DNA from: Acanthaster planci
Taxonomy: Eukaryota > Echinodermata > Asteroidea > Valvatida > Acanthasteridae
Reading direction: 5' to 3'
NCBI RefSeq assembly: GCF_001949145.1
Contig: NW_019091417.1
Location: 622,467 to 686,466, forward strand
Length of the DNA: 64,000 nt
Shown here: positions 10,998 through 24,795 of the stretch, piece after piece
How the letters are laid out: every line of letters begins with the position of its first letter
How positions within the stretch are numbered: position 1 is the stretch's first letter
The notes under the pieces: model-generated
Told to the model about the DNA's origin: nothing
Seen by the model: the letters and a program-made list of their open reading frames with translations, nothing else
Databases searched by the model: none
Made by a program: the position numbers and the translations under genes

Positions 10998-13900
10998 GCA
11001 CACGGGGTAACGTTAGTGACTTTGAGTTCTCGAAGTAGAAAAAAAGTACAGGTCTAATAATTACCTTGAGCATGTATGACACAACCGGGGCAGTAAAATA
11101 AAATTGAGTTCTGCTTGTAATTTCAGCTGGAACCTTCCAGTAAAACTTCATAACGAGGGGTCGTTGTTACAAGTTATGTAAGTTTATGGACGCTGCCATC
11201 TTTGAAAGTCTGTTGCCCAATTTTCTAGCATTTTAATATCCATCAGAAGAGTCTGGGGTAGCGATTTTTTTCAATCGACGGAGTACGGGGGCATATAGCT
11301 GCCCCCAAATTTTGTATAATTGAAATAAATTTCGACACAACTCAAAGAACCATCTGGCTTTTACACGTGACGCTAAAATACATAAATTATGTTCTTCCGT
11401 AATAAGAGAATAATGATGAGATTTTAGAATTTTCTTGGGGTGGGAGTGTGGGGGATTGTTTTTGATGTATTGCCCAGTGCAGGATATATAATAGAAATGC
11501 AGATTACATGCGATTTAAGAATTTCACTAACCCATTTCAAAAAGGCGTTGAAGGCCTCTTAGTCTTACCCTTCGAAAACGATGCAAGTATGCAACATCTT
11601 CATTGCGCAGCTTCTCAGTCCGCTTTTGTGTGTGGATGGAACACACAACGTGTAGTATCCTTCATTCATTGAAATCCACAAAACTCATCGAGGACAAACA
11701 TGCAACGAATCAACTTTTTAGTATACTGAAATTCAGAACCAACATAAGGTTTTTGTTATTGATGTTTGACGTCTTTTTAAAAGGTTAATGGAGTGAACTT
11801 TAGTCTTATAACACTTACATATTACAAGGTAACTTTTTCCTTCACAAATACACACGAAATTTAACTTAACTTTTATACCGGTTCATGATGTCTATAATCA
11901 TCAGTTGGTCGCTTATTTATAATGACAGTTACTAAAACAATTGCGGTTCTATATCTAGCGCCGGTGTCCAGCCAGCTGCGGGCCGGCGGGATGACGATTC
12001 ATCGGATTCAGCTTTACGGCCTCGTCTCGTATATTTTAAGCTGTCCATAGCATGTCTTAATTAAACTTAAAATTCTCCACTTCGTATTTAAAAATTAAAA
12101 AGCTGGGAAAACCACATCCCGGCACTTTTGCTTATTTTCATGCTAAATTTTAGTTAATGTGGATTGAAATAGTACACACTTGAATTCTGTCGTAACATCT
12201 CCGAGAATGGACATTTTGTGTAAAGTGACTATGATGTGTGTTTCAAAGTAAACTTTCTATTATTGAGGGGCAAAATAAAATTCCAACATATTGCATACAA
12301 AATATTTCACCTCATAAATTCAAAATTCAATTACTAAATAATTGTGCCTATGCCACTGGCCTACACGGGCATTTCACAATAGTGCGCCTCCAAGAGTTTG
12401 CAACGTGTTGACCAACCTCATTGCGCGACGAGGGCGGACAGATTTCGCGGACTGTGATTGGTCAACGCGTTGCAAATTCTTGGACTGTAAATTGACCGTA
12501 TTATCTAGCATTGTATATTTTGTTTATATTTTTATAATTGATTCCGGTATACAGGTTTGGTTTTGTTCTATGTACCTTCCCATTTGTCCCTTACAATTTG
12601 ATAATGACCGTCTGTTATAAATACCTCAAATCAAGTTCCTCGGTTGTCATAGAAGTTTGCAGAAAAACAAAACCATTGCAATTTATGTAATGTTTACTAC
12701 TTTGAATAAGGCACGTACTAATCCCCTAAATCATGTCTCAAGCATTTCCTTAACGTAAATTTTGCAGAGAACTGCAAGAGATTTGACAAACGATGCAAAC
12801 ATGGAAACAAACCCTTATGCTGAATCATCAAATCACATTCTCAAAAACAGAAACTGATAAAATTTTATACATCATCCCATGCGACCTTTTAAAATATGCA
12901 TGATTAATTTTAAGGTAATCAGATAAGTAGGATCAAGTATCAAAGCATGTTAAAGTTTTTACTTGAGGTGTTTAACAGTTCCAGGCGAGGCGGAACGGGG
13001 CAACCCCTTGCACTTTGGAGTCTGGTTGAGTGGGACGAAAGCTACACTGTGAGCCTTGTATCCCTTTACGAGAACACAAGAAACGGAGTCTAGGCCTATC
13101 CCAGGAAGGTTTATAGAAATACATCAGTAAATAGAATTAAGATTGTACAGTTCCGCATCCAGTTTAGGATATCTTAGGATCATTTACGATATCCCTTTGA
13201 CTCCGGACACTGACACTTGTTTAATTTTTTGACACATTTCATTATCAGAAAGTACTCTCCACGTTCCAATGCGAAGAAGGCAGTCATTTGCATGGCATCG
13301 GTTCCGATATGCTTCATTTTGTGTTTGGGACATAAAATTAACCCAAAATGAGAAAATACCTTTTTTAATTGTATATAGACAAGAATATCATATAAAATCG
13401 GTGCTCTCAGGCTGGAATATGTGATTGCCGAGCTTTCAGGGCAAGCAGATTCAGTTCACCCTTTTTATTGTGTTTGTTTTCTATATGGAGTTATGTTTGT
13501 TGTGGGAGCTAAGCCTACTTGCCGTTACTATTGTGCCCCATCACTATTAAAGTACTGTTGAGTCCTGTCTTTTTCTTCCCTCTTCCGACAGCGCTAAATA
13601 GTAAAAATAATTACAGCCTGTCACAGTCTTTGGGAACTCTAGCAAGAAGATCACTTTACACAAAATTTTAATATTTACAATACATACATCTAAATTTATT
13701 CAAAACAATAATTATGCACAACTTGAAATTGCAGGGGAAATAACAAAGTCAAAATGTCCCTCAATGCAGAACTTGGCCCATGACCATAAAATGGCAAATT
13801 CATCAATCATACCAGATTTATCTTACAATTGAGTTTCCTGACCAATTCTTATTTTACACGGTCAAATTCCTTTATACGAATTACTCAATATTTGTAATGC

Positions 13901-15505
13901 TCAATCATCAATTCACGTTACAAAACTGTCAGTTTCTTGTACAACCTTTCTTTATATAAAACAGTTCTAGAATCCTTAATTTGCCGGTCAATTCTCAAGG
14001 CTCAATGTTAAAACGCCTAACCACACAATCCATCCGCACTGTGGAGGATATATAGTAAATTAGCCAGATTTACTTCAAACTGCAATTCCTTACTTAATAT
14101 CCAGACAAGTCAAATAAGTCGAACAATTTACACGTTTATAACCAAAATATCACAATACCACAAGTAGTTTACCACAAGGGGGACACTTATATAGCAAAAA
14201 ATCAGTAAATTTCCCACGACGTGTGACTTTTAAACAGGGGCAACAAACCAAATAAATCAAATATCTTGAACTTTCAATCATATTCACAAAATAAAGCCAA
14301 ACACAAAGGGATTAAAATAAATTATCAGAATGTTATACAACAATAAGAAATTACTTATGTAGGGGAGATTTGCAATGGTGCTCATCGCAGTTACGGTAGT
14401 TCCACACCCATCGTCCAGATCGCTAAGGCTACTTGGATCGCAAGAGCAGGACGACGCTGTGGAGAGCCGCCTGTAGTTTCATCTACACAGGTTCGGGAAC
14501 AGCGAGGCTTCACTCTGCCAATGGGATTCCTGGCAGCTAAAGACTCTCTCTAGGCTTCACAGATTAACTGGGCTGCGTACAACATCAGGGATCCGCCGAT
14601 CCATGTACATCATATAAAGACCATCTACAATAGAAAATTATCAAACTACGCCTTGCCAAAACGAGTACAACAACTCTGTCAAGATGGCAAATTAAACCAA
14701 TTCCAGGCAATTAAAATAAAAAGCCATAAGGTATAACTTCACAAATCCTCAATCATCTGTGCCAATAGCCAAGGGATGGCAAAAGCTAACCAAAATGGCT
14801 AAGTCAGCATAAATCAGAACGCCGTGTTCCCTCTACCATAGCAAATCTCACACCACACCCTGTTTAATCAATCCTTATATACATTCACACCCACATTCAG
14901 CGAGTGCCAAGGGTGCACTCATGCACGCCCCTGCATTCCAAAGCTGGGCCAGGGCTAACAAAAAGGTGAACCAAGTTGATTAATACAAAACTACAATGGC
15001 CAACAGCAATCATGGCCCTGCCAGGGAAAAGACTAAAAAAATGTGGTTACTCTGATTCAGCTGTGACACAGCCTATCAAGGTGCATATTTTGACATTCCT
15101 CCTTCCCTTGACGTTTCAAAGAATTGTTTTTAAGACTTCAAGGAGAAAAGTCCTATGATTATTTTTAAACTTTGTTGTATTTGTTATTTGCCCATATGCA
15201 CAGGCTCGGCATCATAGACACTTCAACTACGTTGAAGTACTGCTCATATTGCCTCTTAGCTTATTGTCCTTCCTGTAATATTAATTATGCTCAACACATG
15301 CGCAGCACGCAAATCGACACACTCACTTGAACATGTAATCAGAAAGCTGCGGTTGGTGTGGGGTGCTGTTGACATTAATTTGCAAAGTGCAATATCCCGG
15401 TGTTCCTCAAGGGCACGAACTGCAGAGACGCTGTGGCAATTTTTGTATTGGAAAGAAATCAACAATTTGCACATGTGACAGATCCACCTTCAAAGCATGT
15501 TTCGT
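10998..15505. other. Intergenic stretch, no gene recognised
   Basis: About 4.5 kb of mostly AT-rich sequence without convincing coding frames. A half-element recalling pogo-type ends (CAGTAAAACTTCATAACGAG) sits near 11139. The stretch 14370-14600 is more GC-rich and has short arginine- and proline-rich open segments on both strands, perhaps a decayed mobile-element gene, but I could not identify it. The 3' end of NLR-A lies at the right border. Confidence 0.3.
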
Positions 15506-18500
15506 TTAAAGTTCAACTAGAACATTCATGTAGAGATTTTTCATGCCGGGTAGCTTGCGCATAACATTTTGAAGTGCCTTGACCCCAACCTCTCCTAAGC
15601 TGTCATCATTTCCCTCGAGTTTCAACTCCTGCAACCTCTGACAGTTGGGAAGAACCTCTGCCAGATGGACTGCGTCAGAATCAGTCAGCCCCATGCTATT
15701 CATGTCTAAGATCCTCAAAGCGGGCATTCTCCTCAATAGTTTTATTAACTGAGGAGTGAATTGGCCAAGATAGTTTCGATGAAGATCTAAGATCTCAAGT
15801 GAGCAGAGCCTGGTGGTACTACTATGCATAGTTCCAATTGCAAGAACCTCATTACCGGTATCTTCAGCTTGTGGTTCGTTTCTATGAGGAAGGTGCATTA
15901 CGCATCCTTTCATGCCAAGCTCTTTCAGGGACGACGAATTACATGACCATCGTACGACTGACAGTAGAGAATCTGGGGATATTGATTCAGCAAAGTGATG
16001 ATATGAACGAGAAAGTGACAAGACCCGCAGATTTGACAAGGCTGGAAGGACTTCATTGGCTAAGAAGATAACTTGGTCTGAGAGCAAGCCTGTATCGTTC
16101 AGTTTCAAAACCTCTAAGTGAATGAGTTTCGGGAGCTGCTTAGCTAAGCTCGGAAAAGCTTCCCTGATCTTACTGCCTGACAAATCAATCTCTTGGAGTG
16201 GAGGGGCCTTTTGAATGAGAGCACAGATCTGCAGGAGATCTTCCTGATGAAGACCATCATCGACGAGCCTCAGCACTTGCAAATCCGGGCAAGACTGATG
16301 AAGATGTACAGTTCGAGTGCCTGTATGTTTGGAGAAACTGATCTCCAGTACTCTCAAAGACTGCGTCTGAAGGCCTTCGAAGACTCCGATCCAAAAGTGA
16401 TCATTATTCTTGAGGTGAACAAGACTCCGACTGCTGAGACCGAGTTGAAATAGCTTATCTTGGTTTCCAAAGAACTGTTTCAAGCATCTCGGATCAACCT
16501 CACACCCCTGTAATGCAAAGCATTCCAATTTAACAGTGGTTGACTGAGCAAAGCATCTGAACATGGGAGACAAATCTAGATTGACTGGGAAAGGTCGACA
16601 ATAAAGGGAAAGGGTTTTCAATGACTGCATCGAGCCAAGAGCATCACCCATAGAAAACTGCCAATCGGAATTGACGTTCTTATTCTTCGGGAAGGGCGCT
16701 GAATGGAACTCTAGTTCGACGTCTGTCGCAATGACTGAATGTCTCAATATCCTGGCGACTACACAAGCGCTGTCTTTATCGATGCTCTCTATATTAATTT
16801 TCTTCAACAATGTGAGGAAAGAATGACGCCCAACTGAGGCACACTCGATTAAAAAAGCAAAAGCCAGCCTGATGTCCGTGGAGCATTTCAAGTCAAATGA
16901 TAATCCATTTTTAAAGACTGGGTTCATGAGGCTGTGAAATTCTCTGTTTTGCGCCTCCAAGTGCATCAAAAGGCAAAGGTTCGTTTGTGTGTAAATGCTG
17001 TTATACAGCCTCATCCCAATATCGCTATCCAAAATGCTGACATTCTTGTAATCATCAAATCTCAACACCCTTGGGCTGTCCCAGCTGAAAGAGGAGACAA
17101 CGTGGGCGAGCAAATGCTTTGCTGCCTTTGCATTTGCCCCACAACAAAACCGAAACACGTACTCCAGGGTGGAGGATTTCCAATCATCTGGAATCAGACG
17201 GAAGTAATGGTCGAAAAGATCTCTGTTGGATTCTACAAGTGTAGCCCAATAAAATCCAGCAATCGCCTCTTGGAAAGTTTTGTGGATGAAAGTAACACAC
17301 TGCACCGTGCGCAGCTTACTTCTCATTCTCTCCTGAGACAGAATCCCTACTTTACACGCCTTTTCAACCACTGCGGGATTTCCAAAATCTGAAGGCTCAA
17401 AAATCAATTTCTGTCCACTGAGCATCAGACCTTCTAGAGCTATTCTGCCCAATGCTTGTACCAGATCTTTCAACTCATTTTGCAGGAACTCATCTTCGTC
17501 ACACGTGCTCAGTTTACCCGTTGCCAAAAAGTAACGCTTCATGATGAAAAAGACTGCCTCTGTGAAAAGCTCTGTTAATGTCTCAGGGAGTTTCTGTCCC
17601 TCTGACCAGACAAGGCAGATGAGCAACAACATCATAGGTATTTTTGCCAAATTGTGGAGGCTTTCAGATGCAGCCAAATACAGATACAAATCTGTAGCAC
17701 GTTGTTGGGCTTCACCATGAAAAAACCTGTGGATGTATTCGCTGATTTCGCTCTCTCGGAAACCATTGATTTCAATCCTAGTAAAAGAAGGATTGAGCTT
17801 GCATAACTTATCCACCATGTGGGGACGTGTGGTAACGATGACGGTACATCCACGGAGAATCTTGTTGCTGATGATGTCCATGATGTCACCTTCAGTTGGC
17901 AGCTCGGATCCTTCTTTATCAATTTCGTCAGCCCCATCCAAGACGACGAGGACTTCATTTGCATGAGAATTCAGGTAATGTCTCAGACAACTACCCCTTA
18001 TTTCTGTATCTTTTGCCAGGATTTGGTCAAAAATAGCTTCGCTTAGATTGGGGGTGCGCTTCAATTCTCGCATACTCAGGGAGATTAACAAACTGAATTT
18101 GGAAAGTGGTGAACCTGATTTCTTCAGTGCCCAGTCGGTGGCGATCTTTGACACGATGGTTGTCTTGCCGCTTCCGGCAATGCCATAAAGCAGGATAAAT
18201 CTGACTGGTTGACCGTCATCACATTCAAGACAAAGCATGTCTTCATACGAACCGATGTCACGCTCTATCATCCCTTTTGCCTTCTGCTTTTTCTCAATGA
18301 GTGTTGGTTTCATGTAGATATAATTTATTTTACTGACATCTGATGGCAACCAGGGAAGCAAGGGAACAACTCCCATCATATCCTTGTAGTATTGGACGAA
18401 CGCTGCACAGCAAACGCCAGTGTTCCAGTTCTTCAGACATTCCATAGGCTCTACGTGGGAAATAATGAGGAAACAAAGGATTCGTATTAGTACCTACTTG

Positions 18501-18880
18501 AGAAGACTTCAAAGCTGAAATGAAAAATAAACTAGTTTTGAACATTTTCAAAAAAATATTTAAGCTTATGCAAGCAACACTATCGAATAATTTCAAAACT
18601 AACCAGACAGAGATTCTGCGAGATCCGATCGGCTAATCTTGACCAGGTTAACCTGTAGGAGCCTCAGACAATCTTTGTCGTCATCGTCATTCTGATGTTT
18701 CCACCGCTGCCACCAAATCATCAACATCTGGAATATCTGCTCTTCTGTACCCCGATGATCAGCTTGAAACCGGTCAACTTCATCTCTTCTAATTCCCAAA
18801 TGGGTTGCCAAAGCCTTCCACTCCGATCCAAGATTTGAGGCCAACCGCCTTAATTTGACCTCACTCAATGCTGGCTGCAT
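15506..18880 (-). CDS. NLR-A: Death-NACHT-LRR receptor
   Basis: Two coding exons on the minus strand: 18880-18604 (277 bp, ATG at 18880) and 18450-15506 (stop at 15506), joined in phase 1 across a 153-bp intron to give about 1073 aa. Residues 1-92 form a Death-type domain with the EWKALATHLG and QIFQMLMIWWQRW segments. A linker with PLLPWLP and SYEDML leads into a NACHT domain: Walker A GIAGSGKTT near residue 182, Walker B VLVVLDGADE near 260, and sensor VIVTTRPH near 296. Leucine-rich repeats of the ribonuclease-inhibitor type fill the C-terminal third. Family knowledge: such proteins are cytosolic pattern sensors that oligomerise through NACHT and signal through Death contacts; the ligand is unknown. 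An acceptor just before the ATG and a consensus donor at 19991/19990 suggest a separate 5' UTR exon. There is no signal peptide or membrane segment. It is intact. Confidence 0.92.
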
Positions 18881-21520
18881 CCTGAGAATCCTGAAGTGAT
18901 GAGAAACAAAATTTTAAGCATGTTTTCATATGAAGAGACGAGTTACCGCGGTGCTAAAAAAAATGGTGCAGTACATGCACTACATGGCTCTCCTATGGGA
19001 ACAATGTACAATCACGACAGTGACCATCTATTATTCATCGTGAGATGGGTTGTTTTAATCCAGATTTTAAAACTTGTCCACATGATAAGACTATACCAAA
19101 GACTTTGTTCATACTTTTTCATATATATCTGAAATAATGCTACAGAGTAAATATACAACATTCGTCCCCACTACGCTAGTAAGCAGTACAACTTCAGAGT
19201 GGGTGGCTGTGTATATGTGTGAAAAAATATTACCGCACAAGCCCTGAAGTATTATAATTAGTCTTGGTTTTTAGTTTTAACATGGTTACGACTACCTACG
19301 CTCTTTCAACGTCACTATTCTTTAGTTCAACAATTAGTTGATTAGTGAGATTAAGTATAAGCATTGTAATAGGTGGAGAACTTTTCAGCAAGAGGGATGT
19401 GAAGGCCACAAATAGTTGACAAAACTATAATTTCAAACTAATATTCGTTTTGGGCGTTTCTTTGTCCCTGAACACAGTAGTTCGATTTTTGATCAGAAAA
19501 TTTTCGCATCACATCTAGTAGATGTTAAACTGTGTAAAGGTTCTGCATTTGGTTTTTTAATTCAAGTCGGGGCATAGCTTTAGTGGTCTGATTTTTTGTG
19601 AACGTACATAAATGTACAAACTGTGAAATCGTACATCATTTTATCATCGAGGGTACTGAGACAGGATCTTTCTCCCCTTTTCGGGATCAATGTCCATGAG
19701 GTTTCTTTTCACTGGTAACATTGATAATCAGGTTCATCTAGTTTTATACAAATGCCTTTGCAGCGATAAATGATGAAGTCATTCATACGTCAGGAAACAG
19801 CACGAATTTCAAACACCGCTGGGGCCTGCCTGCATTACCCATCCTATTGTCAATTTAATGGGTAATAAAAACAAAAACTGAATGAAAATCAACGAAGAAT
19901 AATAATGCGAGCAAATTGTTTTCGGTTTCGCAGATTAGGCCAGAAATGACTTGAGCTACATAATATAGATAAATTCAACCCAGAACTTACCTTAGAGGGC
20001 TTGCTACGTCGTGGATATCTAAAGGTGCAACTGGAATATTTGGAATGGGGATATCCAAGAAAAGCTAGTCCTGTAAACAGAAAGGATAGCAAAAACTCAA
20101 ACACTGTGGTCAAGTATATATGCCTGGCGGCAAGGTTGCTGCCACCACGTTCAAAACTACAGTGAAATGTGATTATACTTATATAAGATTGGACTTTGTC
20201 CACAATCAAAACATTTTGAGGACTATATGCTTCTTAGAAAACCGGTACTCAGATTAGGCCTGGTACGATTCTGATATAAAGTATTTGCCTATCTTCAGCA
20301 CTCAGATAAAAAGAAAAGCCTACGTGCAGCTCAATGTACATTTGACCATTTCACATTACTTGCTGAGGGCGGGCGAAGCATCTGGATATTCAGGGCTATA
20401 ACTGTATGCCATGAATAAATTCCACGAAAAGGTATGGTGCCACAAGTGTATGGCAAAGAATCGCCATGCCCACATTCAAAGGCGGAACCAAGGGTTACAG
20501 CAAACAATGGATCAAGGGTGTTAGTTTAAAACCGGCAGATTTCGCCAAAAAAACCCAGCTTTATTTTGACAAAATGTGACTGGAAGTAAATTTCCCCAAC
20601 TTTCATTCTCTGAGTTGCAATCTTATCGCGCACATTTTGTAGACCTGTACAGAATAATGAAGGTAGGCCTTCATCCAAGATTGCTTAACTGCATCAGCTG
20701 CATTCAACACAGCATTTAGAGGCAATTAAAATCTCTTACTAAGAATGGGTCGAGATTCTGCAGAGTTTTACTGCTTCTATAGGCAAGGGTCGGAGACTGA
20801 TGATACTAGTTACATGAGAAATTGCATGCAAGCCTCCATGCACCTTCACATACGGTGCCAAAGCAACATGGCCTTTTTTGTAGCTAATGCAACCATTATT
20901 TTCCAGATACCCGTTTTAAAGACTGTCATTTAAAGTCAGGTTTAACGAACATTTAAGATAATTTATTTTTACCTCGGCGGTGATTGTTGGTCCATGAAGG
21001 AAGGAAGTTCTGGTATCCGTTAGTTCTGCAGTGAACCTACTTCGTACGTCATAAACTACACGACATGCTGATCATAGCGTAGTTGTTGCCCATACAGGAA
21101 GTAATGGTGTGATTTTCAGCGTATAGGCCTACGTGCCACAGTGTTCCACGGCTTTAAAGGTGACACCGTTCTATATCGCCCAAATGTCAATATTTTAGAT
21201 TGTTTTAGATTTTCGACCCACGAAATTTCTTCCCTCGCAAAAGCACGATGGTCGTGCGAACGATTACAGTAGGCCTTTTACTGATATTTCCAATTAATAC
21301 CATTTTGTTGGAAACCCATTTTATAGCTCAAAAGGGCGAAATCCAGGACGTGGCGCTTTAGCTACGACAGACAACTCAGATGACTTTTGATACAGATACG
21401 TGTAACGGGTACATTCTCGGCATGCGGCTTATCAACACGGAAGCAGACTTCATTTAGATGAAAGACAGGGGTGGTTAGATCCTGCACAGCGTTGAATTTC
21501 CTAGAGCCCATATGGGGCTG
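18881..21520. other. 5' flank of NLR-A with a likely 5' UTR donor
   Basis: No protein-coding exon is visible. On the minus strand a perfect donor, AAG|GTAAGT, lies at 19991/19990, and an acceptor lies at about 18894 directly before the NLR-A Death exon, so a 5' UTR intron of about 1.1 kb is likely. The promoter should lie upstream (right) of about 20 kb. I could not define it. Confidence 0.35.
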
Positions 21521-22463
21521 TACGGAGGCCAATTAGTGCCAATTTTAACTCCGCAAACATTTTTTACTGCGAAATAACGCAATAACTTTGCGAAATAACG
21601 CAATGGCTTTCCGAAATTTTAACTCCGCAAAATTTGTTTTTATTGTTAAATAACTAAACAGTATTGCGAACTAACGCAATAGTTCTACGGACATTTGGGG
21701 TGCGTTCTCGCAGTTACTCCTGTTAAGAGAGTCGGATGCATGTGCATTACATCCGGGGGCAGGAGTATATTCCCCCATTCGCGAGAGTATACTTTCGCTG
21801 ACCAGCGGGTCGTACTGCATCCGTTTGAGCGTTAACATGAGTAGCTCGCTCGAACGCACTCTTGAGTGAGCAGTGCAGGTAATTTCCCGTGAAACAGTAA
21901 TCGAGGAAAGCTAATTAAGCAGGACATTACGCAAACTTGTGCTTCCACTTTTCTGTTGGTTTGAGTTATGATGACATATTGTGGTTTTGGCATTAAATCA
22001 TGGTGAAATACCATTATAAGTTTAAGGACCCTAAAACGACATTTGGCCTTTTACGGATCATTGTCTAAGAGAAAGAACAGGTCATCGCCAGTTGTTGATG
22101 TTGCTCTTTTCATACTGCATGCAGCATACGCAGGGGTGCGTTCGAGCAAGCTACTCGTGTTAACATGAGTATACACTCCTGAGCGTTCGAACGGCTGGAG
22201 TACGACCCGCGGGTCAGAGAGAGGATATACTCTCGCAAGAGGGGGCGTGTACTCTTGTACCCGAGTGTTATGCTCATGCATCCCACTCTTGTTAATAGGA
22301 GTAACCTTGCGAACGTACCCCCAAATGTCCGTAGAACTATTGCGTTATTTCACTATTACGTTATTCCGCAAAGTTATTGCGTTATTTCGCAATGTTATTG
22401 CGTTGTTTAGCAATAAAAATGAAAAATTTGCGGATTTAAAATTGGCACTAACGGGCTTCCGTA
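21521..22463. mobile_element. Long-TIR non-autonomous DNA element (about 0.94 kb)
   Basis: The left end (21521 onward) and right end (to 22463) are inverted copies over roughly 340 bp. Each starts near TACGGA-GCC, then TTAGTGCCAATTTTAA, followed by a subterminal array of short units of the type TTGCGAAATAACGCAATAAC. Further in, both arms carry ACGGACATTTGGGG and a block with TTAACA-GAGTA. The middle (about 21880-22130) is unique and has no transposase. No clear target duplication is seen. It lies between NLR-A and NLR-B. Confidence 0.75.
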
Positions 22464-24021
22464 AGGCAGAGTTCACTGTGAACAACATGCTGTGGGTCAG
22501 CACTTCCGCGCAAGTGTGGCGTACGGGGGGGTACGCGCTAAATGAGAACTGTAAATGTACACAGGCAATTTAGGCAGACCAACGCCATGTCCTACCGCTA
22601 CATCAGTTCATCACCACATATTCAGTTACTAAGTTCATCTGTACCAAACTAAAGGATCTATTTATCATAAAGTATCAAAAAATGAATAAAAATTGTCATA
22701 CATTTGTTTCGTGTCATCAAATATTTAGTACTGGATATTTAATGATCATAGAATTTGAAATAATTTTCTGTCAAAAAGGTCACTCATGCTATACGTCGAG
22801 GGTGTTTATTTCGTGTCAAGCACAGATCCGTAATTTATGTTTGACCAAAAGATACTGATTCACACTTTTAATTCAAAAACAACTAGACATATTACACATG
22901 ATGTCAAACGAGGAATGATTTACATAAACTCCCACAGTTTCCATTTCATCATGCACTGTTTAAATTTCATGATTTTGTTTTTGTTGTATTGAACTCAAAT
23001 ACTCGAATAATTTTCACGTAAGCACACAATCTTGAAATTCAGTAATCCAAACCTCCAAGTAACCGTTGCAACGCGTTGTGAGGAGAGTCTTGTGAATGTA
23101 AAAATTAAGCCCATAAATTAATTAACTTAAGCCAACAATATTGCTTTTGTTTTCATTACAAAAAACTACTGTCTGAAAACACACAGTAATTTCTCTGACT
23201 GTAACAGTATGTTTATTATTGCAAATTGCGCAATTCCATTTTATGTCCTACTTTCTCGAATATTAGCTGCTTCGGTAAATTCAATTAGCACGGTATTAAT
23301 CCTTTTACACAACTCAAGATAGATAGTCATTTCTTTTGCCACTTCATGTCTTTGAATCCGTGTTCAGGATCATCTTAGTAAAAATCCTTTATAGCCTTAT
23401 TTAAACGACTAAAATTAATCTAGTGCAAGCATTAAAAATTTGGCTTCAATGAACTTAGAAAGTTGACTATATTAGTTACCTTCTGGACTTGCTTTTTAAG
23501 CTAAAATATACCAAGCATATTTAACATTTTAAGTTCAAAACAATAAATCTTCGTCACTTAAGACTGACACATCAGACCGAACAATAGAAATTTGTCTAAT
23601 TGAAGTTGATATTGTACACTAGCTGTATTTTAGTCTTATCAAGTTGGAGATTTTACATCCATGTTGTGCTGAAATAAATAAAAGAATGCAGTTTCTCGTT
23701 TGGTGTTCTAACTACATACAGTAATGCCTGAGCGCGTGTCTAGTCGTACTTTTTGTGTTCATACTAAATAATAGAAGCTCTGATATCATGTGAGCTTAGA
23801 TATTAGCTCTGACATAGGCTAAGATAAAGTATGTGTGTACAGATATAAACAAGTACCATCTGCTTGAGACGCGTCTCAGAATGCGGCAGAATCAAGCATT
23901 AAGCCCGTGCTGCTGTTGTATACCAGTAATTAAAAAACACAAATGGAGGTAAATACAAAATCCTAATACCACGCGTTGCTGATACGGCTAAGACATTGGA
24001 ACAGTCTTCTGAAACTTTGTA
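22464..24021. other. Noncoding AT-rich intergenic stretch
   Basis: No coding or repeat structure that I can support. Confidence 0.3.
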
Positions 24022-24793
24022 CAGGGTGTCCCAGAAAAAAACCAAACCCTGAGGAAAGGGGTTATATGTCAAAACCTTGAGATATGATTATAATGTATAA
24101 GGATCTCCAAAAAGTAGAAGCAGTATTCTTTCTAATGATACCTTGATGGTACCCCTCCTGTCATGCATGACTGAACACCATTGTCTTGAAAATGGGGCAT
24201 CCGAACTCAGTTGTAACACTTTGAATAAACCAGTGAATGAGGTTGTCCTCTGTCATGCTTGTCCTGGTTGAAAGTGACAACAGAAGGTCATGTTAATGAG
24301 GAAAGATTGCCTTTTGTCACTTTCAAGTTATGCAATAATCTGGTTTTATGTGTTGACTTGCCCCGAGGTGTGCCAGTGCAGTGTTGAAAAGTGTTCGAAG
24401 CAGGACAGCAAATCTGCAACATGGTACAACTTACCAAAGAGCAAAGAGTGTTTGTCGTTATGAAATTTCTTGAAAACAGGAGCTTTCAAGCCACCCAAGC
24501 ATTAACATGACCTTCTGTTGTCACTTTCAACCTAGACAAGCATGACAGAGGACAACCTCATTCACTGGTTTATTGAAAGTGTTACAACTGAGTTCGGATG
24601 CCCCGTTTTCAAGACAACGGTGTTCAGTCATGCATGACAAGAGGGATACTATCAAGGTATCATTAGAAAGAATACTGCTTCTTCTTTTCGAAGATCCTTA
24701 TAATTATAAGATCCTTCTACATTATAGTCATATCTCATGGTTTGGGCATATTAACCCCTTTCCTCAGGGTTTGTTTTTTTCTGGGACACCTTG
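24022..24793. mobile_element. Tc1/mariner-like deletion derivative with long TIRs
   Basis: The element is 772 bp and bordered by TA on both sides (24020-24021 and 24794-24795), the hallmark of Tc1/mariner insertion. Its outer ends read CAGGGTGTCCCAG and, reversed, CAAGGTGTCCCAG. The inverted arms run about 277 bp (to 24298) and about 294 bp (from 24500). The middle holds the first codons of a transposase (see 24421-24510). It is probably mobilised, if at all, by a full-length relative elsewhere. Confidence 0.85.
24421..24510 (+). pseudogene. Transposase N-terminal remnant
   Basis: An ATG-initiated frame of 29 codons contains MVQLTKEQRVFVVMKFLE followed by NRSFQATQA. This is the start of the helix-turn-helix region common to mariner-like transposases (the DUF4817-type pattern of hydrophobic helix, then S-x-x-x-x-Q). 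The frame stops at TGA where the right inverted arm begins, so all catalytic parts are lost. Family assignment is from recall of the motif. Confidence 0.6.
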
Positions 24794-24795
24794 TA

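Noticed and set aside
14370-14600. Possible transposase or other protein remnant
   Set aside because: Short open pieces rich in R and P on both strands, with stops in every frame and no motif I could name.
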